Assembly: GCF_009296315.1 (NCBI RefSeq)
Contig: NZ_WHLY01000002.1
Coordinates: forward strand, 4,438,501-4,502,500
DNA from: Salmonirosea aquatica
GTDB taxonomy: Bacteria > Bacteroidota > Bacteroidia > Cytophagales > Spirosomataceae
DNA length: 64,000 bases
Direction: 5' to 3'
In this document: piece by piece, positions 36,666 through 46,718 of the stretch
Position numbering within the stretch: the stretch's first letter is position 1
How the letters are laid out: each line of letters begins with the position of its first letter
Made by a program: the position numbers and the translations under genes
The notes under the pieces: model-generated
The model's input: only the letters and a program-made list of their open reading frames with translations
Told to the model about the DNA's origin: nothing
The model's database searches: none

Positions 36666-38384
36666 CTACACATTTTGTTTTTTCAACTCACTCACGGCAT
36701 GGTCGGCGGCGCGGGCCGTCAGGGCCATGTAGGTGAGCGAAGGGTTGACGCAGGAGGCCGAAGTCATGCAGGCACCGTCGGTCACGTAGACATTTTCGGC
36801 GCCCCACACCTGATTGTGCTTGTTGAGCACCGAGTTCTTAGGGTCAGTACCCATGCGGGCGGTACCCATTTCGTGAATACCGATGCCGGGTGCTTTGGAC
36901 TCGTCGTTGTACGGATTGACGTTCTTGACGCCGGCGGCTTCGAGCATTTCGGCGGCGTCGTTCATCATGTCGATACGCATTTTCTTCTCGTTATCGCCGT
37001 AGGCTGCATCAAATACCACAATGGGCATTCCCCATTTATCCGTTTCGGTCGAGAGCGTAAAGCGGTTGTCCGGGTTCGGGATCATCTCGCCGAAACCGCC
37101 CATACCCATGTTCCATTCGCCGGGTTGGGAGATTTGCGCTTTAAAATCGGCTCCGAAGCCGGCCATGCTACCGCCCCGGCTCCAGCTTTGCCGGCTGCCA
37201 CCGCCCTGGTACCCAAAGCCCCGCACGTAGTCGCGCTTGTCATTGCCCCAGTTGCGGTAGCGGGGTACATAGATGCCATTGGCACGACGGCCAAAGTAGT
37301 ACTTATCCTGGAAACCTTCCACGGTACCCGAGGCTCCTACCGCCAGGTGGTGGTCCATGATGTTACGGCCCAGCTGGTCGCTTTCGTTGCCGAGGCCATT
37401 GGGATGGCGGTCCGACTTGGATTTCATCAGTATGGTCGTGGACGGAATGGCCGAAGCATTCAGGAAAATTACTTTCGCAAAGTATTCCTTCACGTCGCCG
37501 GGATTGTTCTGATTGATCACCCGAACGCCCGTTGCTTTTCCGGCTTTATCGTCAAAAATAACTTCCGACACGATTGAATCGGGAAGTAAAGTCAGATTAC
37601 CCGTTTTGGTAGCGGCGGGCAGGGTAGCCGACTGGGTGCTGAAATAGGCTCCATAAGGACAGCCGCGCATACACATGTTCCGGAACTGACAGGCGGCCCG
37701 GCCCAGCTCGGTGTGGAAAGCCTGTGGCTGCGTGAGGTGGGCTACCCGGCCAATGATGATCTTGCGGCCAGCGAATTTCGACTCTACATCACTCTTGATC
37801 TTAGTTTCCACGCAGTTCATCTGCATAGGCGGCAGAAACTGTCCGTCGGGTAGCACATCCAGCCCATCGCGCGAACCGCTGATACCCGCAAACTTTTCTA
37901 CGTAATCGTACCAGGGCGCTATATCGTTGTAACGAATGGGCCAGTCAGTACCCAGCCCTTCCTTGGCATTGGCCTCAAAATCAGTCGCGTTCCAGCGGTA
38001 GCTCTGGCGTCCCCACAGCAGCGAGCGTCCGCCCACATGGTAGCCACGTATCCAGTCGAAACGCCGGGTTTCCTTGTAAGGATTTTCCTTATCGTTCTCG
38101 AAAAGATACCGGTGTTCTTCATTGGCAGTGTACCCCGTCCGGAACCCCGCCCAGTATTCTTCCCGGGCCATGGTGGTTGGGCGTCCGCGGTGTTCAAATT
38201 CCCAGGGAGCCAGGGTAGCCGTTTTGTAGTCGGTCACGTGCTTGATGTCACGCCCCCTTTCGAGCATGAGTACCTTCAGGCCTTTTTCGGTCAACTCTTT
38301 AGCGGCCCATCCGCCACTAATGCCCGATCCAACGACGATCGCATCGTATGTAGCTTGCTGCTTGGCTTTTATGTTTAGGTTCAT
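36666..38384 (-). CDS. GMC family FAD oxidoreductase (sugar/alcohol dehydrogenase catalytic subunit)
   Basis: 572 residues. FAD-binding GSGISGGWAAKELTEKG near residue 18; a cysteine cluster CQFRNMCMRGCPYGAYF near residue 236, unusual for plain GMC oxidases and seen in sugar dehydrogenase subunits; the C-terminal catalytic His in HEMGTARMG and the Asn in SCVNPSLTYMALTARA. Probably pairs with the Tat-exported subunit 3-like protein encoded just upstream, as in bacterial gluconate or 3-keto-glycoside-forming dehydrogenases. Electron acceptor and sugar are inferred from the family, not shown. Confidence 0.9.
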   Translation of the reverse strand: MNLNIKAKQQATYDAIVVGSGISGGWAAKELTEKGLKVLMLERGRDIKHVTDYKTATLAPWEFEHRGRPTTMAREEYWAGFRTGYTANEEHRYLFENDKENPYKETRRFDWIRGYHVGGRSLLWGRQSYRWNATDFEANAKEGLGTDWPIRYNDIAPWYDYVEKFAGISGSRDGLDVLPDGQFLPPMQMNCVETKIKSDVESKFAGRKIIIGRVAHLTQPQAFHTELGRAACQFRNMCMRGCPYGAYFSTQSATLPAATKTGNLTLLPDSIVSEVIFDDKAGKATGVRVINQNNPGDVKEYFAKVIFLNASAIPSTTILMKSKSDRHPNGLGNESDQLGRNIMDHHLAVGASGTVEGFQDKYYFGRRANGIYVPRYRNWGNDKRDYVRGFGYQGGGSRQSWSRGGSMAGFGADFKAQISQPGEWNMGMGGFGEMIPNPDNRFTLSTETDKWGMPIVVFDAAYGDNEKKMRIDMMNDAAEMLEAAGVKNVNPYNDESKAPGIGIHEMGTARMGTDPKNSVLNKHNQVWGAENVYVTDGACMTSASCVNPSLTYMALTARAADHAVSELKKQNV

Positions 38385-38395
38385 CGGTTGTTTTT

Positions 38396-38524
38396 TAGCT
38401 TATAGCCATTGGCTGATAGCCTATGGCTTTTGAATAATTGAAATCGAAAACTCAATATGATGCTATCACATTGATTATAAGGTAAGAATAGGAGGCTATT
38501 AGCTACGAGCCATCAGCTAATAGC
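38396..38524. repeat. Two related intergenic inverted repeats built on TAGC/GCTA
   Basis: First unit: AGCCATTGGCT and AGCCTATGGCT (about 38404-38428) are near-perfect reverse complements. Second unit: GCTATTAGCT at 38495-38504 and AGCTAATAGC at 38515-38524 are exact reverse complements. Both lie between the subunit-3 gene and the GMC gene. Confidence 0.6.
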
Positions 38525-38556
38525 TTAAAATTTATAATAGCTCAAGATTTCTACAC

Positions 38557-39156
38557 CTACATGGCCCAGGCTTTCTGGCCAGGTTCCAAGTCTATGCAGC
38601 CATCGTAACGACCCGGCACGGGCACGTACACCAGCGCTTGCTGGGCACCCTGCTCGGAGGTGAAGTACCCCAACAAAGTCAGTTCCTTCATAAGCCGGAA
38701 GAAAGGTACCCCCGGTTCTTCGAAGGACTGACCGGCCTCCTGAGCTTTTTTGCGCTCCTCGCCGATGCGGGCCAGTTCATCCATGGATTCTTTTTCGGCG
38801 GCTGTCAGCAGAGTGGTCCGTTCTTCGGCCGAGGCTTTCATGAAGTCTTTATCTTCCAGTTTGGCCAGGCCGTCCATGAAGCTTTTCTGGTCTTTTTCGT
38901 AGTAGCAGTCTTTGAGCATTTTCTGCACAAACTCGCCCACGTTGGCATCTTTGGCACCGGGGGTATCGGTTTTAGGAATAATGACTTCCGCCACTTCTGA
39001 CACCAGGTTGAGCTGATCCGTATCGAAGCCAAAGCTGGCTCCGGTAGCGGCATCTTTAGTCTTGCAGCCGTCCAGAAAAGCGATTATTGTGGGAGCCGTA
39101 ACGGCACTTCCCATCAACAACGCCACACGGCCAAGAGCATCACGTCTATTCATCAT
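38557..39156 (-). CDS. Gluconate 2-dehydrogenase subunit 3 family protein, Tat-exported
   Basis: The ATG at 39156 (another at 39153) gives about 199 residues and is preferred over an upstream in-frame start because it opens a twin-arginine signal, NRRDALGRVALLMG, with a Cys at about 31. The mature part has the subunit 3 pattern: FDTDQLNLVSEVAEVIIPKTDTPGAKDANVGEFVQKML and LTLLGYFTSEQGAQQALVYVP. The family accompanies GMC-type catalytic subunits and passes them through the Tat route. It lies directly upstream of the GMC gene in the same direction. Confidence 0.85.
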   Translation of the reverse strand: MMNRRDALGRVALLMGSAVTAPTIIAFLDGCKTKDAATGASFGFDTDQLNLVSEVAEVIIPKTDTPGAKDANVGEFVQKMLKDCYYEKDQKSFMDGLAKLEDKDFMKASAEERTTLLTAAEKESMDELARIGEERKKAQEAGQSFEEPGVPFFRLMKELTLLGYFTSEQGAQQALVYVPVPGRYDGCIDLEPGQKAWAM

Positions 39157-39397
39157 AATGATACTGGTAAGGGTTAACAATGAAGAATGTAAAAATACAT
39201 TCGATAAATACAATAGCTACTAATATAGCCTGTTTTTTGAAAAAAAGAACGAAGCGTCGCCAATTAACTCCCCTATGGGAGCTTGCGGATTATTGGAATC
39301 AGAAGAGTTGTGTAAGGAAAGCGGAGAAGCCGATGCGATGAATTAATAGGTGCCTAAGTCCGTTAATAATAAAACGGTTTATATCAAAATTTACTCT

Positions 39398-40096
39398 ATG
39401 AACGACCTGATAAAAGAAAAAATAACGATCGATATTGTTTCCGATGTAGTGTGTCCCTGGTGTTACGTGGGCAAAAAAAGGCTGGAATCGGCATTGAATG
39501 AGCTGGGCAATCCGGCCGATGTAGAGATCAACTGGCATCCTTTCCAGCTTGATCCCACGATTCCGGACGAAGGGCTCGACCGGAAAAAGTACTTCATCAA
39601 AAAATTTGGCGATCCGGGCCGAATTCAGCAAATGTCGGAGCATCTGACGCAGGTAGGAAAGCAGGCAGGGATCGACTTCCGGATGGATGCGATTTCGACG
39701 GCGATCAACACTTTGCCGCTGCACAAGCTGCTACACGTGGCGGGTCAGGAAGGTTTCCAGCCTGAAGCCGAAGAAATGCTGTTCAAAGCGTATTTCACGG
39801 ATGGGAAAGATTTGAGAGACGAGGCTGTTTTGACGGAGCTATTCTCGCCTTACGGCTGGGATCTTGAGAAAATCGTCAGTATTCTCGCCGACGATGCTAT
39901 TGGCTCTGCCGTCAGGCAGGAGATCACCCATTACCAGAGCCTGGGTGTAAGTGGGGTACCTTTCTTTATCCTTAACAACAAATATGGCATCTCGGGCGCC
40001 CAACCCGCCGAGGTGTTTGTGCAAGCGCTGGGGACGGTACGTGATGAAATGCTGCAAGCCGTGCAGGGCGAGGTATGCGGACCGGAGGGTTGCTGA
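39398..40096 (+). CDS. DsbA-family protein, FrnE-like (CPWC)
   Basis: The ATG at 39398 (MNDLIKEKITIDI) gives 232 residues. It has the thioredoxin-fold start DVVCPWCYVGKKRLESAL with active-site Cys19 and Cys22, an all-helical insert, and the cis-Pro region GVPFFILNNKYGISGAQP. The absence of a signal peptide and the C-terminal cysteine pair (EVCGPEGC) fit the FrnE/DsbA-like polyketide-associated subgroup, which acts in the cytoplasm. It is followed by a strong bidirectional terminator. Confidence 0.88.
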   Translation: MNDLIKEKITIDIVSDVVCPWCYVGKKRLESALNELGNPADVEINWHPFQLDPTIPDEGLDRKKYFIKKFGDPGRIQQMSEHLTQVGKQAGIDFRMDAISTAINTLPLHKLLHVAGQEGFQPEAEEMLFKAYFTDGKDLRDEAVLTELFSPYGWDLEKIVSILADDAIGSAVRQEITHYQSLGVSGVPFFILNNKYGISGAQPAEVFVQALGTVRDEMLQAVQGEVCGPEGC

Positions 40097-40117
40097 GATA
40101 TTCAGTGTGAGTTTTAC

Positions 40118-40159
40118 AAAAAAAGGACCGGTTGCGCTTGCGTGACCGGTCCTTTTTTT
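40118..40159. terminator. Bidirectional intrinsic terminator
   Basis: AAAAAAAGGACCGGT and ACCGGTCCTTTTTTT are exact reverse complements (15 bp) around a 12-base loop, so both strands have a stem followed by seven T. It separates the DsbA-like gene from the large convergent exported protein. Confidence 0.92.
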
Positions 40160-40187
40160 GCCCTATTTTAAAATTTAGCGTTACTAA

Positions 40188-43100
40188 TTATTGCCCATTG
40201 AGCAGTAAAAGACCGTTGTTGACCACATCCAGGGTTCCGTTTACCAGACTGACCTCTTTGGCACTTACGCTGAGGCCATTGATGCGCACTATGTGTCCTG
40301 GCTGGATAATAACCTTCTGATTTCCGGTGGGAGCCTGGCCTCCTACCCAGGTGGTACCCATATCCCAGTCACCGGTTTGGGCCGACACAATCACGCTGTT
40401 GTCTTCAAGGGTAATCAGGTGGTCCTCCGCTTCACCATAGGCATAGGTTTCACAGGGATCATCAACGGTGCCGTGTTCGGCATACTGCGTGCGGATGCGC
40501 AGGCGGGTCATGCCAGGGGTAGCATTGGCGGGAATAGCAAGGGTGCCTGACCAGGTATTGGAAACGGAGGTTCCCGTACTTCGATACAACCGCTCGGATA
40601 CCTCGAAGGTGCCATTTCGATTCAGGTCGATCCAGATCGCGATATGCTGGGGATAGTAGGTACCTGTAGAATCAATATAGGTCTTGAAGACGAAAGGGTA
40701 GGATTGCCCCTGCGCCAGGGGTGTAGAGGTGTTGCCAAAGTAGCCAAAGCTTCCCGGCGAGCAGCCCGTATTGAAGTACGTCAGATTGGTATTGGTGAGC
40801 TGGAAATCGGCCACTACCACGCCCAGCGAGCATCCTTGACTGTAGGTAGGCACACAGTAGGCCAACGGCGATCCGCTGGTCAGGATATCGCGTTTCACGG
40901 GCAATTCGCCCGCACAAGAGGTTATCGGACCAGTCGCTTCTTTGAAAAAATAGACATCATAGTTTATACCCGGCATGAGGCCCGATACCAGAAGCGAAGC
41001 GGTGGTATTGGCGGCTGGAATATCCAGCACCCCCCATTTCAGGGCGGTTTTGTCATCGGGAGCTTTGCCGTTTTTAATCTGCTCGTTGGTAGGCACGGGG
41101 GCATTGTCGCCCAGTACCACGAAGTACGCCTTCCCCGGGGCATTCAGTGAGGCTGCTACAGTAAAGCCGTCCGGAGTTGGATCAGAAACCACGGGCATGG
41201 TCGCCGCGAACAACAGTCCTCCTTCTGAAATGGTGAACGGACCGGCTTCCACACTGAACGCCTCAGGCGCGGTGGATTTGGCCCGGATGTAGTAGTTCGA
41301 TCCGACTGGCAGATCTTCGGTATCCGGGATGAGGGCCGTCACGGTGGTGGTGGCCGAGGTACCGATAAGTACCGTTCCACTGGTAAAGCTACCGCTGGAA
41401 TTGGAGAGCTCTAACTGAAACTCATTCCCCTGCGAGAAGGCTCCGGTAGCGAAAATTTCAATTGGAAACGAAAGTCCCTTACAGATGCTGGCCGGTAATG
41501 TACTGGTGATTGTGAGGCTGATGGGGGCATTGGCCGTCGAGAACGCATCGGTGCTGAACATCCCCCGGCCGTGGGTACCTACGGCTACCTGTCCATCGGC
41601 AGCGCGGTAGTGCAGCCAGTCGCAGCGCACGTGTGCCAGGCTGTTGTTGATAGCGGCCCAGGTAGGGTTAGTCGCCAGGAAGTTGTTGGTCGCCCATACA
41701 CCCATTTCGGTAGCCAGCATCACCTGGCTCATATCCAACTGATTGAACAGGCCGTAGCGGATAGGCATGTTGGGTAGTGTGGCATTGTCTTTGTTAAGCC
41801 AGGTAGCCCCCCGTCCTCGGTGTACCACACCGAATTGACATTATAATTAGAGATCGTCACCAGCAGCTGATTATCATTAGATCCTACCGTGATACTCGAC
41901 ACATTGCCTACCATGGACGAACCACTGTTGATCTGGGTAGGGGTGGCGTTGGCCTGGTTGGTATTGGTAACCCGGTACACGCCTCCGCTGCTGGTACCCA
42001 CAAAAATGGTATTGGGCGATTTGGCTACTTTTATGAAAGAAGTACCCGGCAAGGCCAGGCCTAGGTCGTAGAGGTTGTTGGTGGTACCTACGTTGCGTAC
42101 CACTGAAAACAGCGTGTTGTTCTGGAATGAGTACAGAATGTTGTTTTGGCTGTCATAATCCACCGGGTTAACAAATTGCCCACCCGTGCCGTAAGGGACG
42201 ATCTCAGTAATGAAGGTACCATTGCCATTCAGCAGGTTGTGACTGTTGTACTGATACGACGAAATCTGCACGTTCGGATCGTCTTGATCAATAAAGCACA
42301 GCATGCCATCTCCTCCAGTTGAACTAGAACCGGCACCCAGGGCGGGCGGAGCGGCCGATAGGTGGTGGGTACCATTGTCCTGGGCGCCCGCCAGCAGGTA
42401 GTTATTACCCGCTACGTTTTTCTGAGCGATGGAGTAATACTGGGTAATATTATAATTCTTATTGCGGCTACCGTAATTGAGCGAATTAGTGGTTGTGGCG
42501 GTATTGCCGGCAGAAGAAGAATAGTAAATCCCTCCATCATTGCCCAATATCACACCATCGGGTGTGCCCGGACGGAACACGATGGCGTGTTGGTCCGGAT
42601 GCGTATACCCGTAGTTGAGTACATCCGCCCAAGTAGAACCGCCATTGAACGAGCGGGTGATGCTGGTACCCCCGCGTATAGGAAGTTGGAATTGGTGGGA
42701 TGCACGGCCAGTATCAGATCGTACCAGCCCTGTCCGCCCGTGAAGTGATCCCCTCCTGTGTAAGTAGGTATGGTTACAGAAGCCCAGGTACTACCTGCAT
42801 TGGTCGATTTTCTGAACAGTTGGATGTCTTTGGCGGAAGAAACGGAAGTGGGCGGGTCGTAGCGAATCGCAATATACACCACCTGGCTCGAACCCGAAGT
42901 AGAGGGAGCAAGTGCGATTTCTACCCTCGAACCATTGGCTCCGCTTGGGGTGATATTTGTCCAGGTTGAGCCGTTATCTACTGATTTATAAAGTTTTCCG
43001 CTTCCATTTCCGACGAATAAGTGCCCATAGCCGGCATATAGGACGCCATCCACCCCGATTTCCAGGTCGGACACAAAATTAAAATATCCCGTGCCCGGCT

Positions 43101-43949
43101 GATGCACAAACGACCAGTTGACTCCCCCGTCGGTCGATTTTACCATGCCATACTGGGTGCCTGCAAATACCGTCCCACTAGCATTCACTACAATATCCTG
43201 CACATTCTGGAAGGCACCCCCGAGAGTCGTATAACTCCCCCCACAGTAGGTATGGTACTGTTGAGCCTGTTCCAGGTACCACCTCCGTCCGTGGTTTTCC
43301 ATATTCCGCCTCCTCGAACAGCATCTACATTTCCGTACCCTTCACCCGTCCCTGCGTACATGATCTGCGGATTGGTAGGATCGTAGGCCAAGCTGCTGAT
43401 AGCCAGATTCTCCCAAAAATCATCCACATTTTGCCAGCTTGAATTGGCATCCGTTATGTCATTGTTGAACCAAAGTCCCCCAGCTACGCCTCCCGCCCAT
43501 ACCTTCTTTTTAGTAGCATCATTGGGATCAAACAGAATGGCCCGTGTGCGGCCTCCGATGTTGTTGGGCCCCCGCTCAGTCCAGACGGTGGCCGACAGGT
43601 TGAACTGTGGTTGGCTAAGGGTACCCTGTATTTCCTGGCGTGAGTTTTCGAGTTGCTCGTAGGGTACCCGCTTGGTGTCAGGGTCCATTGTAATCACTAT
43701 TTCGTGTTTTTCGCGTAGCTCGGGCTGGTCTTCGTTCCTATCGGCAGGGACGGCCTTCAAAAGCTGATAGTCAGGATCGCTCTCAAGGTAGGTCTGAAAG
43801 GCTTTCCGTCGTTCGTCGGCCTGCGCCTTCTGTTGAGTGTTTTTTGACGGACCCGGAACAGGAATTGGAAGACTCTGGGCGAGGGTAGTGGAGGCAAGCC
43901 CCCAGCTCAGCAGGCTTCCGATAAAATAGTGGCGTAGTGTTTTATTCAT
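40188..43949 (-). CDS. Large exported repeat protein with BNR/VPS10-like repeats and a GEVED domain, broken by three frameshifts
   Basis: Joined, this is one ~1250-residue secreted protein; as given it falls into four frames (43188-43949, 42550-43302, 41729-42580, 40188-41828). Signal peptide ends STTLAQ. The repeat part has beta-propeller-type blades of the BNR/sortilin kind: GGIWKTTDGGGTW, GMVKSTDGGVNW, KLYKSVDNGSTW, VWYTEDGG. Then come fibronectin-like segments, and a GEVED domain with HIAIWIDLNRNGTFE and TYAYGEAEDHLI, then a G8-like end. Breaks are in G/C runs at 43237-43242, 42669-42673 and 41807-41812; one added base at each joins SYTTLGG, GGTSITRSF and GGATWLNKD. Probably a cell-surface or secreted adhesin or glycan-binding protein; no typical T9SS C-terminal domain was seen. 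Confidence 0.78.
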
Positions 43950-44320
43950 AGTTGAATTGCGTCGAATGAACCCAGGGGACCGTGAACTTTAAATATAAAG
44001 TAATCGCCTGTAAAGGTGACATAAAATTTATTATAAGGCGAACCAATCATAAGCAATTGATCCTGTAATTTATTAATAATACTGTCAATTCTTTTCAATA
44101 ATTGGCTTTGTAAGTTACAAGACAGGGAATGTATGAAACCTTTATTTGTGCTAAGAATGAGCTTCTCAATACGAATTCCCGAATTCTGCCTGAAATTTCA
44201 TTTACTTTCGCTGGATGGGGGATACATAAAGAAAATCAGGTTGGAAGGGGTATAATGTTCAATCTTTTCTAATTTTGAAAAAACGATAGCGACTACATCT
44301 ATTTTAAAGCCCCAAAACTT
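43950..44320. other. AT-rich divergent intergenic region
   Basis: About 370 bp between two divergently read genes and therefore holding both promoters. One possible plus-strand -7 element, TAATTTTG (TAnnTTTG), is at 44270-44277, 44 bp before the regulator ATG; its TTG partner is farther away than usual. No gene, hairpin or repeat of note. Confidence 0.45.
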
Positions 44321-45481
44321 ATGGTCAAAATTATCATCATAGATGATGAAGATAATATTCGCGAGGCACTGCGGGATATTCTTGAATACGAAGGCTACGA
44401 AGTGGATGAAGCCCGGGATGGTGAAGAGGGACTTAGAAAAATAAAAAATGACAATTACTATGTGGCTCTCTGCGATCTGGCGATGCCTAAGCTTGGAGGG
44501 CTTGATCTGCTACTCAAAGCCGGCGAAGCCGGCCGGAGCACCCAGTTTATTATGATTACCGCTTACGGTAATATCGAAAACGCGGTGGAAGCTACCAAGC
44601 GTGGGGCCTTTGATTTCGTGAGCAAGCCCCCCGATCTCAACCGTCTGTTGATCAGCGTAAGGAATGCGATTGAGAAATACAAGCTGGTTTCGGAAACAAG
44701 TGAGCTTAAAAGACGGATTTACAAGATCTACGAAATGGTAGGCGACTCGGATGCTATCCGGCGCGTGAAGGAATCCGTAGATCGGGTGGCACCTACCGAG
44801 GCCAGGGTACTGGTGACGGGGCCTAACGGTTCGGGCAAGGAACTGGTAGCCAAGCAAATTCACGGTAAAAGCTCCCGGGCTCACATGCCACTGGTGGAAG
44901 TCAACTGCGCTGCCATTCCGGGCGAGCTCATCGAAAGTGAGTTATTCGGGCACGAAAAAGGCGCCTTTACCTCAGCTATCAAGCAACGCATTGGCAAGTT
45001 TGAACAGGCCAACACGGGTACCATTTTTCTGGACGAGATCGGGGATATGAGCCTGTCGGCTCAGGCCAAAGTACTGCGGGCTTTGCAGGAAAACAAGATT
45101 ACGCGCGTGGGTGGCGAAAAAGAGGTGAAAGTGAATGTGAGGGTAATTGCCGCTACTAATAAGGACCTGCGAAAGGAAATTCAGGAAGGTAATTTTCGCG
45201 AAGACCTTTTCCACCGTTTGAGCGTGATAGTGATTCATGTGCCACCCCTGACGGAGCGCCGCGAGGATATACCGCTACTGGCCAACAAATTTCTGTGCGA
45301 TATCGCCGATGAGTACAATAGCTCGGTGAAGGAGATTTTGCCCGAAGCTATGGAGTACCTTAAATCATTGTCCTGGACGGGCAATGTCCGCGAACTCCGC
45401 AACGTAGTGGAGCGACTAGTCATCTTGTGCGGCGATAAAATCAACCTCGACGATGTGAAGACTTACGCCGGGCAAGTGTAG
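44321..45481 (+). CDS. NtrC-type response regulator, receiver + AAA+ only, GAFTSA variant
   Basis: 386 residues. Receiver domain at 1-120 with Asp8-Asp9 and phospho-acceptor Asp52 (CDLAMP). AAA+ sigma-54-activator domain at about 140-375: Walker A TGPNGSGK (167-173), loop GAFTSA (214-219), Walker B LDEIGD (237-242), arginine-finger region NFREDLFHRL, sensor II GNVRELRNV (354-362). The usual GAFTGA loop has Ser for the last Gly, and the protein ends right after the AAA+ lid with no helix-turn-helix. The missing domain and altered loop mean classical sigma-54 activation is not assured. Partner kinase may be the gene at 47260. Confidence 0.9.
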   Translation: MVKIIIIDDEDNIREALRDILEYEGYEVDEARDGEEGLRKIKNDNYYVALCDLAMPKLGGLDLLLKAGEAGRSTQFIMITAYGNIENAVEATKRGAFDFVSKPPDLNRLLISVRNAIEKYKLVSETSELKRRIYKIYEMVGDSDAIRRVKESVDRVAPTEARVLVTGPNGSGKELVAKQIHGKSSRAHMPLVEVNCAAIPGELIESELFGHEKGAFTSAIKQRIGKFEQANTGTIFLDEIGDMSLSAQAKVLRALQENKITRVGGEKEVKVNVRVIAATNKDLRKEIQEGNFREDLFHRLSVIVIHVPPLTERREDIPLLANKFLCDIADEYNSSVKEILPEAMEYLKSLSWTGNVRELRNVVERLVILCGDKINLDDVKTYAGQV

Positions 45482-45574
45482 TTGTTTTTTTGTTTTTTGT
45501 TGAATTGTTTTTCACCTCATTTGAGGATAAACGGCTGACAATCAGTAGAATATGATCCAATTCGAGCTTTCTTT

Positions 45575-45623
45575 ACACAAAACACAAAACACAAAACACA
45601 AAACACAAAACACAAAACACAAA
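45575..45623. repeat. Seven tandem copies of ACACAAA
   Basis: Positions 45575-45623 are exactly seven 7-bp units, ending in AAT. They lie in the short region between the convergent ends of the NtrC-type gene and the LuxE-like gene, two bases before the LuxE-like stop codon. A T/G-rich low-complexity stretch lies about 75 bp to the left. Confidence 0.9.
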
Positions 45624-45625
45624 AA

Positions 45626-46711
45626 TCACAAAGCCATCAGATTGCAGCCCCGGACGTCGGAATTATCAAACCTACCCATGACGTAAAACGAATCTTTTTC
45701 AGGCCCAAACCGACCCAAATCCTGGGTTTCGATGAAGCTGCACGAATCCAGGTTACCCAGATCCACGACATTGATACCGCCGGTACCTTCAAATCCGCCA
45801 TATGCATGTACCTCGAACGGGTCATTGGGGTCTCGGAGCAGTACACGCATCGTGGCTCCGGGTCGGAAAAGTCCTGCCCCTGACGAATAACTCTGAGAAA
45901 GAAGTTCGGTCATGCCATATTCCGAATGAATCCGGGGCAAATTCAGTTTTTCCATCAGTACATCGTGTACCTCTTCGCGCAGCATTTCACGGCGGCGGCC
46001 CTTCATGCCCCCGGTTTCCATCACAATCAGGTTTGGCAATTGTTGTAGAAACGAAAAATCAATAGCACTTTCCGCCCAATCCAACAGGGCGAAGGTGACA
46101 CCCAGCACCAGTACCTGCCGTTTGTCCTCGGAGTTTGTAGCCAGTGAACGGAGTTGGGTAGTTAGGGCGGTGGTATCGTGCAGGTAAAATCCCGAAAAAG
46201 GTGAGCCGGTCTGGTCAATAAAATGCCGGACCATATACACCAAAGACGAATTGTTTCGTTCAAGGTAGGAAGGTAGCAGGGCTAATATGTGAAAGTGATT
46301 CAGCGGCCCGTATTCCTGCTCGAAAATGCGCTGACTGAGGGACTGGTAGAGGAATGCATCATAGAGCGGGTGGACGCTGTACGTGGAGCTGGTAGTACCA
46401 CTACTTTCAAAATTGACCGCCGGAACGGGCGGCTGGCCGGTTCGGATAGTGTGGTGCTTGAAGAATTGAATGGGGAGATGAGGGACCTCTGCCAGCCGTT
46501 CGGGGCGGTCATTTTGATGATTAAGATGGGCCAGATAGGCATGGTACACGGGATTATGGTCGGCCTGATACCGGAACACCCGCAGGGCCACCTCTTCAAA
46601 TGTGGCGGGGGTGACCTCACGTATCTGGCGGCGGAGAATGTGCCGGTATTCCGATAAACGGCTATTGCTTGCTGATTCCAATCCTGTTACTTTCGTGAAT
46701 AAAAATTTCAA
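45626..46711 (-). CDS. LuxE/PaaK-like acyl-protein synthetase family protein
   Basis: 361 residues. The core pattern of the adenylate-forming/acyl-protein synthetase type is visible: LPIQFFKHHTI, FESSGTTSST (phosphate-binding loop), LALLPSYLERNNSSLVYMV, METGGMKGRR, and HSEYGMTELLSQ, followed by VVDLGNLDSCSFIETQDLGR. In Bacteroidota such proteins lie outside lux operons and probably act on fatty acids or other carboxylates; the substrate is unknown. The start is uncertain because an apparent promoter for the divergent lipoprotein overlaps the first codons; TTG at 46681 is an alternative. Confidence 0.78.
   Translation of the reverse strand: MKFLFTKVTGLESASNSRLSEYRHILRRQIREVTPATFEEVALRVFRYQADHNPVYHAYLAHLNHQNDRPERLAEVPHLPIQFFKHHTIRTGQPPVPAVNFESSGTTSSTYSVHPLYDAFLYQSLSQRIFEQEYGPLNHFHILALLPSYLERNNSSLVYMVRHFIDQTGSPFSGFYLHDTTALTTQLRSLATNSEDKRQVLVLGVTFALLDWAESAIDFSFLQQLPNLIVMETGGMKGRRREMLREEVHDVLMEKLNLPRIHSEYGMTELLSQSYSSGAGLFRPGATMRVLLRDPNDPFEVHAYGGFEGTGGINVVDLGNLDSCSFIETQDLGRFGPEKDSFYVMGRFDNSDVRGCNLMAL
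46665..46695 (+). promoter_or_regulatory. Possible promoter of the lipoprotein gene
   Basis: TTG at 46665-46667 and TACTTTCG at 46688-46695 are separated by 20 bp and resemble the -33 and -7 (TAnnTTTG, one mismatch) elements of Bacteroidota. The -7 ends 23 bp before the ATG at 46719. Confidence 0.4.
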
Positions 46712-46718
46712 ATATACT

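Noticed and set aside
45575-45623. ACACAAA repeats as a CRISPR array
   Set aside because: Units are 7 bp with no spacers and no cas genes nearby; it is a simple tandem repeat.
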